Source: Hydractinia symbiolongicarpus
Taxonomy: Eukaryota; Cnidaria; Hydrozoa; Anthoathecata; Hydractiniidae
DNA length: 64,000 bases
Reading direction: 5' to 3'
NCBI RefSeq assembly: GCF_029227915.1
Contig: NC_079877.1
Location: 18,804,851 to 18,868,850, forward strand
Position numbers and translations under genes: made by a program
The notes under the pieces: generated by a model
The model's input: only the letters and a program-made list of their open reading frames with translations
Databases searched by the model: none
Told to the model about the DNA's origin: nothing
In this document: positions 1 to 11,000 of the stretch, one piece after another
Layout of the letters: the number at the start of each line of letters is the position of its first letter
Position numbering within the stretch: position 1 is the stretch's first letter

Positions 1-506
1 GGCCTTCTGAACATTTATAGAATGAGACCTATATTGCCTATATTGATATATCCTTTAACCGCGTAATCTGACGTGAGTTGGTTGCAATCACACTATGGAA
101 GGGATCGCATTAAACCCCAAAAATCAGGTTCAATGGCGTATGGTTATTTTATGATGGTATGTTGGATGTTTTAGGAAAAACTTTACTCAAAGAATGTTTT
201 CCGGGTTATACCCCAGCATATTGCTTGTTCCTTGCGACACAACAAGTCACAGATATGAAAGGTATCTATCCTAATATCAATATTTTTCAAAGGAATACAT
301 TTATTTTTAGTACAATTTATACCTACTATATCCTTTACTTAATTTTAGCACCAACAGCACCAACGGACGAGCTTGAAAGTAGCTAAAACGATAACATCCA
401 GTTACCCGAAACTGGTAAGATATTTTTTTCCACAAACAGAGATAACTACAAAAACAAACGCAATTTCATTATATCCTTTTTTTATATATAAAAATAGCTA
501 CTGTTA
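1..506. other. No recognisable gene
   Basis: The window opens in the middle of unrecognised AT-rich sequence. A 75-codon open frame at 159-386 has no family signature that I can see and lies in low-complexity sequence, so I do not call it a gene. Confidence 0.4.
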
Positions 507-870
507 TGGCCGACGAATCAGAGGACGGTGCTGAACCAGTTCCGTTTAAAGATATGAATGATGAAGAAAAATCTATCTTCATATTATCATGTTTAGCGCA
601 AATTGAAATTGCTAAAGATCTGTGTATGGAAACAGCTCCGTCCAATTGCATAATCTGAGATCTCCGTCTGAGGTGCCAGAAACTCTGGTGGATGAGTTGC
701 TTGATATAACGCTAGTTAGGGATTTCTGTTTCAAAAAAGCATACAGCAAAATGGGAGCAACGATGCAGGAGAAAAAAACATGCGCCTTTAAAAAATTGGA
801 AAGGGAAGATCAATTGCATGCGATCGCTGTCTTGTCTAGTGTCATTTTAAATGCTCCAAATTGGCTGTAA
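507..870 (+). other. Unrecognised short coding-like ORFs, possibly frameshifted
   Basis: An ATG at 507 opens an acidic 50-codon frame (start MADESEDGAEPVPFKD) closing at 659. It overlaps a second frame (622-870) with charged, helical-looking protein sequence (KKTCAFKKLEREDQL). The pair could be one exon broken by a frameshift near 620-660, or two exons. I do not recognise the family. A short exon-like stretch bounded by AG/GT follows at about 1,003-1,036. The run of small frames on one strand up to 1,486 suggests a decayed gene or a mobile-element gene. Confidence 0.3.
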
Positions 871-1141
871 AACCCTTAGGGGACTGGTTTTGCGATCTAT
901 GTTAACATATTGCAAAAAAGGTCAGTATAGCTTCCCTGAGATGCTACACAAAATTGTATAATTAACATGTACTATGAGTTTTCTTTTTTAACTTCTATTC
1001 CAGATTTCCAGCAGCGTCAACAACAAAGAGAAGCAGGTATTTAAAAATTAATTATAAGCCTGATCGCAAACAATTTCGTAAAAATAGTTAGATAGTCATG
1101 CAACGATTACTTTCCTTTAATAGAGAAAAAAGTAGAAGACG

Positions 1142-1486
1142 ATGAAAAAAGGGAGAGGCAATGGAGAGTTTTTGCCGTTATTATACAAAAACGGTACCCT
1201 GAACTACCTGGTACAACAATCGAAGCTGCCTGAAGTAAGTCAACTAATCCTGATTAAACGTTCTGGTAGCAAGTATCAAGCATTTTATAACGAAATACTG
1301 GCGAAAAAACATCCTCAATTTTATCAAAAACTGATGCATGATTCTGCAGAGCCAACTGGAGTCATCACCAATTACATTCGGATGAAGTACCCATGCGAAT
1401 TCGATATAGGGAGATTATCGTTAAACCGCATTCAGTTTTTGTTGGTGGAAATTATTGATAGAGTAAACAAAAAAAAAGCGATGTAA
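1142..1486 (+). CDS. Unrecognised 114-codon ORF
   Basis: Open frame with ordinary amino-acid composition, basic at both ends and aromatic-rich in the middle (KYQAFYNEILAKKHPQFYQ). No signal peptide or membrane segment is visible and I recognise no domain. It lies just upstream of the 84-bp satellite. It may be the last exon of the same unknown gene as the ORFs at 507-870. The start is only the first ATG in the frame. Confidence 0.3.
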   Translation: MKKGRGNGEFLPLLYKNGTLNYLVQQSKLPEVSQLILIKRSGSKYQAFYNEILAKKHPQFYQKLMHDSAEPTGVITNYIRMKYPCEFDIGRLSLNRIQFLLVEIIDRVNKKKAM

Positions 1487-1531
1487 AGACCGTAAATGAT
1501 AATATATAGTAGTTTTCATCTGTGTCTTGGT

Positions 1532-1977
1532 ATTTTAAGTTGTACGGAGTTGGTATGGATAAAAAAAAATTCAAGTTAAGTAAAAGAAGTGAAGTAGGCC
1601 CAACCTGGTACACAGTTATTTAAGTTGTACAAAGTTGATATGGATAAAAAAAATTCAACTTAAGTAGAAGAAGTGAAGTAGACCCAACCTCGTACACAGT
1701 TATTTAAGTTGTACGAAGTTGGTATGGTTCCAAAAAATTCAACTTAAGTAGAAGAAGTGAAGTAGGCCCAACCTCGTACACAGTTATTTAAGTTGTACGA
1801 AGTTGGTATGGATAAAAAAAATTCAAGTTAAGTAGAAGAAGTGAAGTAGGCCCAACCTCGTACACAGTTATTTAGGTTGTACGAAGTTGGTATGGATCAA
1901 AAAAATTCAAGTTAAGTAGAAGAAGTGACGTTTGCCCAATCTCGCACACAGCTATTTAAGTTGTACGAAGTTGGTAC
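1532..1977. repeat. 84-bp tandem repeat (satellite-like), about 5.3 copies
   Basis: The motif GTTGTACRAAGTTGRTAYGG recurs at 1539, 1624, 1708, 1792, 1876 and 1960, a spacing of 85 bp once and then 84 bp. Each unit also carries an A-run, a copy of AGTAGAAGAAGTGAAGTAG and CCCAACCTCGTACACAG. Units differ by scattered substitutions, most of them in the last copy. Confidence 0.9.
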
Positions 1978-2339
1978 AATTATTAAATAATGGTCAAAAA
2001 TCAACGTTCAGAGAATATTTAAGATATTATCATGTTTACTGAATGTAATTAACAATGTTTAGATATTCATTTCTAAACCAAATTATTCGTTGCCTAATTT
2101 TTGTACAGCAATTGCAATGCCCATTTTCGTACAAAATTGCCTATCTTCGTACAAGCGCGAAAAATGAACAACCTCGTACAACGGGTCAATTTCGTGCGGA
2201 ACAGTTACCTGCCATCTTTGTTTTGAATCGAAGCCATATGTAAGGTAAAATGAGGACCTGATAGGCCATGTTGAATAAATTGAGGACCGGGCCTCGTAAC
2301 CCCAACTTAATTGAAATAACAAATTACTCCGCTAAACAA

Positions 2340-2530
2340 ATCAACTGAATGAAAAAATACTTGATTGAATAAATTGACTGAATATATAAAATTTGACTGA
2401 ATATATAAAATTTGACTGAATATATAAAATTTGACTGAATATATAAATTACTCCACTGAATACGGGACTGAATATATAAAATTTAACTGAATATATATAT
2501 AATTCACTGAATGCGAGACTGAATACAAAT
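2340..2530. repeat. 19-bp tandem repeat array, decaying
   Basis: The unit TTGACTGAATATATAAAA starts at 2374, 2393, 2412 and 2431 (19-bp period). It then decays into spaced copies of ACTGAATA as far as about 2,530. It is very AT-rich and no coding potential is seen. Confidence 0.85.
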
Positions 2531-2832
2531 GTTGTTTCACTGAATTTTGCACCATATGAGCAACCATAGCCGAATCTCAGTGAACGATATATTCGCGATT
2601 CTTGACGAAAAGTAAAACCAATTCAACTTTTCGCCGTGACGAATAGCGCAACCAATAAAAATCAAATATTAATGACGATTGCCGTCTACTGAAAATTCGG
2701 CTTAACATACACAATATACATACAGTCTAGTAAACAGGCTTAATCTGAAATTGCTTTATTTTTTGATTTTCTTTGTGCTTACTTTTCTTTTTTTAATCGG
2801 ACTGGTGACATTTTGTCGTTCTTCTCTAATAG

Positions 2833-3132
2833 TTTACAAGTCTTCCATGTGGACCATCAGGGAAATATATTGCCGAGGAAATTGACTATATGTTATATGT
2901 GCACCATGTCATGAATAAATTTTTGGTCTCATGCATGGCAGATAAGGAAGAATTGTGGCGTACAGCGGAAGCTTACAAAATCGAGAAACCTGAATGTATC
3001 GTGTACGAATTTAATACCCAACTAATATCTGAGGTTAAGCAAATCACAGATTTTCACAAATATTTAATACCGGTGCTGAATATTTTGTTAGAATATGGAA
3101 ACAATTTTTTATTAATTAAAATATTTGTATGA
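2833..3132 (+). other. Unrecognised ORF, exon-like
   Basis: The open frame runs from a stop at 2830 through an ATG at 2890 to a stop at 3130. The segment before the ATG is also open and protein-like (CGPSGKYIAEEIDYML), so the true exon may begin upstream at a splice acceptor. No domain is recognised. It precedes the polymerase remnant on the same strand and could belong to the same element, but nothing proves this. Confidence 0.3.
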
Positions 3133-3620
3133 TTCGCACCAACGTCGTCTTTTTTCTCTTACTCGGATAGCGTGAAGAAATAATTTTTCTTCTAATCATT
3201 CCCACTCTACTATGGAGAGGTTTGCTCGAAGTATTGCTGTTGGAATTCGGAAACTGATCAACAATCAAGTATCACAGTGAGTTTGATATTTTCATTAAAA
3301 GCCAATTTTTCCAGGATTTTTTTGCCTTTAAAAAATGCTTGCGTGTGTAGATCTTAATCGAGTATTTGTATTTTCGCAGGATATGTACGGAAGTGTTTTG
3401 TTATCTCCACCACTCTCTAATTGTGTTGATATGAAAAATGGAGAATACCATTGTCAAATCTGTTGATCTTAGCAGATTAGACCGCAAACGAAAAACAACT
3501 CAAAAATGTATGATGCTCAGAATCAAGGCTATGCATAAGATGGTTAAAAGGTACCCAGTAGTCTGCACTTTTATATGTATTTTATTTATCTGGTTGTAGC
3601 ACAGTTCGCAACAGGATTAT

Positions 3621-3860
3621 TTGATCGTAAAGTCTTTCAGAGTCGTGTCATTTACAGATAGGAATGAAAAAATACAAAAGAGAGAAGGTCCAATATACAT
3701 CCATTTTCTTAAGGATTGTCTAAAAGGTTACTTCGGTGATTTCAAGTATGAAAATATAATAGTACCCGATGACACCAAAAACCGCCTTACATCTGCTGAG
3801 TGCAACTTTTTGAAACACTTGGTGTACACATCACTTTGTAAATTAATATTGATGTACTAA
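3621..3860 (+). other. Unrecognised ORF, exon-like
   Basis: 79 codons including the strings PIYIHFLKDCLKGYFGDF and NRLTSAECNFLKHLVYTS, which look like real protein. A CAG acceptor lies just upstream (about 3,605). A further short coding-like stretch with a GTGAGT donor lies at 3,212-3,278. The family is not recognised. Position and strand suggest it is part of the same decayed unit as the polymerase fragment downstream. Confidence 0.3.
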
Positions 3861-4256
3861 TGCATCCATATACCTTGTTCTGTTTTTTCTGAATATTATT
3901 TGTTTTATATTATTCTTTGATATTAGTTCGTTCTTTATTGTCACGCCCTAAACTTGGAGGCCGACCCTCAAGAAGAATGGAAAAAAAATCTTTTTAAAGA
4001 AGCCCAGGTTTTGGGGTGGAGGTCGGGGTTGCCCTGAAGTCCCTATTTTACGCGCATATACATCAGCATCGCTGGGTCCGAGCAGAGCGCAGGTCTGAAA
4101 GATAAACAGGCCCATTGATTTCATCAGTTTGGCTGGTTCTTGGTTTTTCTGACTGATTCTGCTTTGTTATGGGTGTTTTTTGCTGGTTCTAGGTGATTCT
4201 GGGTGATTTTGGATTATTACATAGTTTAGTAATACCCAAAATAAGCTACTTCGTAC

Positions 4257-4680
4257 TTGTTACAGATCATGAAGAAGCAAATAACCTTTGCAAGGCTAGT
4301 ATCATATAACCATGGTCACTCAAAATTTATATGCAAGCGCTGCATAAATCCTTTCCGGGTACAATCTTTATATAATAAAACCGTTAAAATATGTCAGAGA
4401 AAAGGGGTTGTTGTGATATGCCGAAGCCGACTTCAAAGCTAACGTTTACTAACTTTAATAGATCGATGCGAGTATGTTATTTATGCTGACTTTGAATCCA
4501 TCATACACAAAATTGAATCAAATCAAAAGGGTGATATGGAGGGCTCATACACAACAAAGTACCAACATCATAAGGCATGTGGATTTCGCATCTACATCAA
4601 AGGTTGAACAAAACATGACGTACAGTTCGACTGTAACATATGTCTTGTGTAGATACCAAGGTAATATAAGCCAGTTGTAA
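4257..4680 (+). pseudogene. Decayed family B DNA polymerase fragment (Polinton/Maverick-like)
   Basis: The first frame (4257-4442) carries a CxxC zinc-knuckle region (FICKRCINPF, then KICQ) preceded by ARLVS. This is the block that precedes the exonuclease domain in protein-primed-type polymerases of Polinton-like elements. A second frame begins at about 4470 with YVIYADFES, which has the form of the Exo I motif (DxE), followed by TTKYQHHKACGF, also typical of that group. Frameshifts separate the blocks, stops follow after about 4,610, and no palm motifs (DxxSLYP, KYGDTDS types) are seen. The copy is therefore truncated and dead. No capsid, integrase or ATPase partner is recognisable nearby. 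Confidence 0.65.
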
Positions 4681-4699
4681 AATATGATGGTGTCGTATC

Positions 4700-7600
4700 A
4701 ATATTTACAATTCGTCTACATTGAATAAATATCAAGTAAAAAGACATGCAAGATATAACATAAATCCATTTCAAAAAATATTTAGATATGTACAATGAAA
4801 ACGAACGCGGAAATTGTTTTATTGAAAGCCACAATGCGATAATAGAAGTACAATGCAAAAATAATTTTGCAAGAAGTTTTCTGGGAAGGTCAATGCGCTG
4901 AAATAGAAGTTTTTCCTCTTTTCTTTGCTATTTTAGGTGAATTGCTGAACGCTTTCAATATATTTAAAATCTGGGGTAGTTGGTTTATTGCGTTATTTAA
5001 ATAGAATGTGATTAATGTTTTAGTTGTTGTTTTCTAACGTTACAAGAAAAAAGTTGAACAACATTGCGAAAAAATACTAGTAAATTCGTTTTTTTTTCTA
5101 CAAAATATTCTAAATGGTTCATTCGTGATAAGAAAAATCTTTGCGAAATATCCCAACATAAATGATTCGCAAAATAATTCTTCGTGAAGTGCATTTTTGT
5201 AAACCTTGCGAAAATAAGTCGCGAAGGTTTATGAACTTGAAATCATTTTTTTTTATTCCAAGGCCCATTGGGTTATGCGTGGCTTAGCTAATGCGAGTTA
5301 GTCCTGGTTACTTTTGTGAGTTAAATTTTGTTCTCACGTTTTTACTAAAAAAAAATTGCACTAAAAAAATAACTCATGTTAAATGTGAGAACTAAACAAT
5401 AAAGAATAATACTCCCCAATTCGTTTCAGCAAAAGAAATGTCAAATTTAGCTGAAGAACAAAATTAAAGAACATAGATGCAATATTTCTTAGTAAATCGC
5501 AATTTTTCGAACACAAGAAAAGACCATGTTATAAATATAACATGAAGTTGGAGTTTTGTAAACATACGTAATAATGACAGAAATTTATCATGAATTCATA
5601 TATAAAAGTTTTGTTGAAGTTTCTTTAAAAACTTATACGAAGCACGTGTTAGAAGAATGAATGTGTTTGAAAAAACGTTTATCTTCAGCTGTCTTTGAGT
5701 GCATCAATTATCCATGTGTTTTAACTGAAATGTTGAAATTTTTTGACCAGGGGGTAAAATTAAATTGATTTTTGCAAGGAGTAACAAGTTTTACATGCTG
5801 TTTAGAGAATAAGTTTAGTTAACTTTAACAACAACACGTTGTTCGAAAATACTTTTATTGAAAGAAAATAGAAATAAAAGTTCTTAAATGAACAGTTTCT
5901 CTACGGGGCTTTTCTGTAGCTGTGTGTAAAAGGACGATTTGTGTTAACTTAGTTGCTGAAAGAATTCTTGAGTGACTGTAGGTTTCATGGGTTGTAATGT
6001 ATTTCATGAAGATTACAAAATTTATAGAAATCAACCCAAACCGCTTTAGCCTTTACTTCCCAGAGTTTATTTTAGGTGGACTCTGGACTAAAACGCATAA
6101 TTACAACTATGTTTAATGATGAAGGACGTCGTAACAGACAAAACGTTTGAAGACGACAAATTTTTAAAAAATCTCATACTGAGTTTTTAACCCACATCAG
6201 CGGTGAGTTCTAAACAGAACATATTAAACGTATGATAACCCTTTTTAAAAGAATAGTGTTGATTAGAAAGATAATAGTTTCTTTAGATAGATAACTTTCT
6301 GTTTGTTGTTGTGCTTTAAAATCAGCATATTTCTGTAGATTAACATTTATCATTCAAATTAACAGCATAGCAAAATGAACAAGGAATCTTGATCGTTTGG
6401 TGTTGTTTGTAGTGATGGAAGTAATTTTACATAATTTCCCTATTTATTAAATTAAAATACTTCGTTAAAAGATTTCAACCGTTGGTAAGAGTATAAATAT
6501 ATACACCTTGTTTTGTAAGAACAGTGTAGAGGTACCTTGAGGCTGCATATTGTCCAAAAGTAGGAGTAACTTGTTTAAATTTGTAGAGCATCAATTTTTT
6601 ACACTTTGGCTAAAGCCATTATTTTTTAATCTTTCTATTTTACAACCATATCAAAAAGGGCTTAAATTTTAATTTTTTATACCTCAACAAAACCAAAACT
6701 GTCCATGACAAAAAATGTACAAGCCAGCTTATCAAATTCATAACTGAAACCTAGATTCTTCGAAAAGAAGGAAACACGTGGTTGTTAAGGACTTTTGTTT
6801 TCTATTTGTGTTTTCTCAGCTTGATTTTTCACACTGTCGTGTCGTTACAGTGCTAATTTGATAAATCTAACTACAAAAACAGATATAATTGATAAGGAAA
6901 AACATAAAGTAAAAATGGATAAGTATCAGAGAAACGTGTTTTAACTCATTTAAGAAATGACTCATCGTGCCTTAATACGCGCCTACTTTTCCGGTAAACG
7001 CAAACGAGAAGAACTATGAGGTATATTTTCAATCTATTTGGTGATAATATGAACAGAGCTGTTTCGTGTGCCAGTTCATTTTTTTGCTGAATTTTAAATA
7101 ATGGGAAATTTGTTTTTTTTTACAAGTAGCCCATTTATAAGCAACTGTATTGGGCAGGCTTCACGCGAAGTTTCATTTTGGGCGCAAAATAAAAACTTTC
7201 ATTTTGATCTCTTGTGTAGTCTTTATAAATGTTTACATGATTTCGGAAGAAATGAAACTCATTTATTTGTTTCTAAAGACGAAATGAAATTTTATTTTGC
7301 TCTCAAAATATTTATGTAAACACGAATTTTAACTTAGTACACATGCATAATAACTTTTTAAATATGCGCATAGTTTTATTTCGGGTAATTCGTGTGCGAT
7401 GAAAAATGCTAGAAAATAATATAAAAATGCGTATTTTTAGTTTTTTTCCATCCATGTAATATTTAGAACTTTCTACATCTTTGAACATACTTGCTCATTG
7501 ATAAACCAAGATTTATCTGAATATCAATTTATAATCCTACTCATTTTATAACAGTCTCTCCCCCGGAATACTGTTCATGAATTATAAAATACGAAGAATT

Positions 7601-7876
7601 GCGAAGGAAATACAATCAAAAATCAAAATAAGAAAACATATGAAGCATTTTTTAAAAGAAAGAAAGGGTAGAAATTAAGAAAAAAAACTTTGCATAAACT
7701 TTGTACCTAAATGTGAAAAAGAAGAAACACGCTTCGAAGCGTGTTAGTTTTTAAGAAATAATTTTTTTTTCTGTAAAAAAGTTTTTTTTTTTTTGTATAT
7801 AGAAGTAAACTTAAAGAAGTGAGAAATAAAATCAGCAACATATACCGGACATATTTTTAATTTCTTCTACTTGCAG
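4700..7876. other. Intergenic sequence, no gene seen
   Basis: AT-rich sequence with scattered short frames (for example 7101-7319) of low-complexity composition. No RNA gene, TIR pair or tandem array is evident. The 3' part presumably contains the promoter and any upstream 5' UTR exon of the Dscam-like gene, but I can place no promoter element with confidence. Confidence 0.5.
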
Positions 7877-7939
7877 AACAAACCCAACCAAGGAGGTTTA
7901 ATCCAACTTACTAAAAAAGATAGTACTCTGTATACAAAT

Positions 7940-7957
7940 ATGATGAAGATAGTTTAA
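7940..7957 (+). promoter_or_regulatory. Five-codon upstream ORF before the Dscam-like start
   Basis: ATG ATG AAG ATA GTT TAA ends 4 nt before the predicted start codon at 7962, in a different frame. If the leader includes this stretch, ribosomes must skip or re-initiate after it. A polypyrimidine-CAG acceptor-like site ends at 7876 (TTTCTTCTACTTGCAG), so the first coding exon may begin at 7877 after a 5' UTR intron. Confidence 0.4.
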
Positions 7958-7961
7958 GACG

Positions 7962-8037
7962 ATGAAGAAAAAAAACAAAAATTTCACATGGCTACTTTTT
8001 ACCTGGGCTGTTATATTGGAGAAAAGTTTCATACAAG
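7962..8037 (+). CDS. Dscam-like exon 1: signal peptide
   Basis: The exon encodes a basic stretch (MKKKNKN) followed by a hydrophobic core (FTWLLFTWAVIL), as in a secretory signal peptide. It ends at CAAG|GTAAGA in phase 1. That phase fits the acceptor phase of the Ig1 exon 2.3 kb downstream, which is the main reason for choosing this ATG. The hydrophobic core is short but adequate. Confidence 0.75.
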
Positions 8038-11000
8038 GTAAGATCGCAATTAAATCTTCGCTTAAAATTTTGTGTGATTCGATGTATTTTGAACTTTAAT
8101 TATTTTAAAAGCTACACAAATTTGTCGTTGAGGACGTTGACGAAGTTGCCATTTTTCAGATTGAAATATATTTTGTTGTTGTTACAAAATGTGGTGCATT
8201 TTTCCGAAAAACAGGTTTTTAGAGATACGAAAAAATTTGTCTTCCCTTATTTTGCCTGACTCTACATATGGTCATAGCCTTTTTAAAACTCAGAATTTGC
8301 GTGAAAAAAATTCACATCAGGGCAAACGAAGTTCTAAAATATCGGTTCATGCTGACGTCATCAATAATTAGTACACTTAAAGAGTTTAGATCATGTTACT
8401 AAATAGCCCGCTGTAAACATTGAAAGGTTCAGTTTATATAAATCTACTTGGGGGAAATTTGCAGTCTTGTGTCGTTAAAAATAAATTAACTTTCTGATAA
8501 ATAAATATTATTAAAAAAAGGAAACGTATGCAAAAAATTATCGAAGCATTTTTAGGTCACAACCCATTACGATATGATAAAAAAACATTTTAGATCATAA
8601 TCTTTTGCTCCTATTACGGCCTTGTTTGTCTGATAGAGTGCAGCTAACAAAATCCAAGTTCTCTTTTATTTGCGTAATCACAATTAAAAGAAAACTTGAT
8701 GGATGGTTTTTAATAGGCAATACTAACAAGTTGAAGTCTCTCAACGATTTGTAGAAGATTCATTAGGTGCTTTTGTATATACATTCAATCATGTTTATAA
8801 ACTTGATATTGAGGGAATGTCGACATTGTAGGCTAGTGACGTCTTTTATTGCTGTTTTGCTAATTTCTGAAGTTTTTTTAATCAAAATAATGGTGAACAA
8901 ATACAGCTGTCGTATCTAACACGTGTTCAAATGTATCTCTATAATAATAATAGGCGTATTCTGTTCGAAGTGGTTGCGCTCAGTGATTAAAATAATTACT
9001 TCATGCGAACAGCGGACAAAAATGCACGAAATACCGATGCAAGAAATATGTACGACGGCCGAAGGTCTGAAGACCCATGAACCTGTAGATTCTTCCACGG
9101 GATAAGGACTAGTAACATTATAAAATCCGCTTGCAAAACATTAAAAATTTTTCATTGATTCATTCAAAAATAATATGTACGCGACAGGATACATATACAT
9201 AAAAAAATTAAATAATCTCTCCATTAACTGCCAACACTCGAACAAAATTCTAATCTGGAAGATTAAAAAAGTAATAAACGTACGGTAGCGGGTTTTTTAT
9301 ATCTTAATATTACCATATATAATGAGAAAGTACATCTAACGGCAGTGCATTAGCATTGCACACTAACAATACTTTCTCGTTATTATACAATAAACTTTTA
9401 TGTACATGAAATTAAATGAACATGGCGGTGCATGGATGGTGTAATGATCTTCTTGTGTACGACACTTCAATGAGCATGAAAAAATCATGAAAAAACAGAA
9501 AAGAACATAAATGATTAAATTTTTGCTGTATTTGCTTCAATGAGTTAAAACTTATAAATAAATGTTATCAATAATCCGATTCGTTCAAACGTTATTCATA
9601 TTGCTCAATGTTGTGATTGTGACGTCATAAAAATCGACTTAATAACCTTGCATTCTGTAAAGAAATTGACATTAGGGAGAGGTGATAGTTATTTTTATAG
9701 CACACGGACTCATATTGGAAAAAAAGATGCGTGTGTATTTTAAGAATGCCAAATTAATACTTCAACAAAAAAAAATTGTCCATGCTTTAAGAATGGCATA
9801 GACAAAGACAGTTGCATTCTCATTTGGGGAAAACGAAAGCTAAGTTGCAACCGATTCTGTTTACATCAGCATCACTTTATTTAACATGAATTTCAGCCAA
9901 TCAATAACATTGCTATTGTTAACGTATTCTCGGTTTCGACGCGTTTCAAGTCAAATATATATATTCCCGTGAACCTAAACAGCGAAATCATAGAACAATA
10001 ATTGACGATTTTCACAAACCCGTAAATGAACGCTAACAGCACTGTTAAGCAACACAGATTTACCCGTGAGAGTGGAACGACCAATGTGTTCGCCGGCTCT
10101 TACTTTCAGGTGGTGTGATGTTTCTCCATAGTATGTAGGGTTGCAGCCACTGCACAAAAATTCGTTATGACGAAACCAATATCATTTTTATTTTCCAGTT
10201 TAGTTCTTGCTAAAACTAAAAAGTTCGATCATTAAACTTTTTTTTATAATTTTCTAACATATCTTTTCGTTACAACTTTGCTTAATGGTATCCACTAAAT
10301 ACAACCAGGTTTTACATGTCCTTCAAAATGCTTTAGTGAACGTAATTATATTATCGCTGAACTTTATTTAGGCAAAATAATGGCAAGACTCGCTTTAAAA
10401 AAAGAGCCTGAAGATCTTCTCTTTCTAAACACAATGCCATCAAAATTAAAGTGCCATGCCGACGGCTATCCGAAACCGCAAATCAGCTGGCTTGACGAGA
10501 AAGGCTCGACAGTTCAACCAATTGATGGTATAAGATACGTAAGTGGTGGAGATCTGCATTTCAACGCGTTTGAAGCAAACCAATACATGGCATCAGCACA
10601 TAGAACAAAATACAGGTGCAATATATCCAGCGAAGTTGGTACTATTGTTAGTAAAGAAATTCGTGTAAGAGCAGGTAAGAGAAATTTAATTTTTTAAAGT
10701 TTATCCAATCTTGTTACACCTTCGCACCAAAAAATATTTCTTTGTTTTTGTTTAAGTAATTGACGAACGGTACTCTCCAGTCGTCTACCACCAATCCGCA
10801 CCACTCGAAGGGTATGCTATCTTTAGATGTCACTTACCCAGTGACAGCGCAGACTACATAAAAGTGTTAGCATGGTTGGTTACATATCCTGGTGGAGCAA
10901 AGAAACGCACAATTCTGTCAGGGATGTCGATTGACGGATTTACCGCGTTGACAAATGGAGATATGGTTGTCGATGATGTACTGAAAATCCATGAAGAATT

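Larger units (their letters stand above)
8038..10371 (+). other. Dscam-like intron 1
   Basis: 2.33-kb intron. It holds a foldback hairpin (9318-9387) and an antisense Penelope-like fragment (9893-10170). Nothing else is recognised in the rest. Confidence 0.7.

Noticed and set aside
7101-7319. 72-codon ORF upstream of the Dscam-like gene
   Set aside because: Phenylalanine/lysine-rich low-complexity translation of AT-rich DNA; no flanking splice sites or domain.
8916-9105. Overlapping 60-codon ORFs on both strands
   Set aside because: Equal-length frames on opposite strands without domain signals are expected by chance; no splice context.
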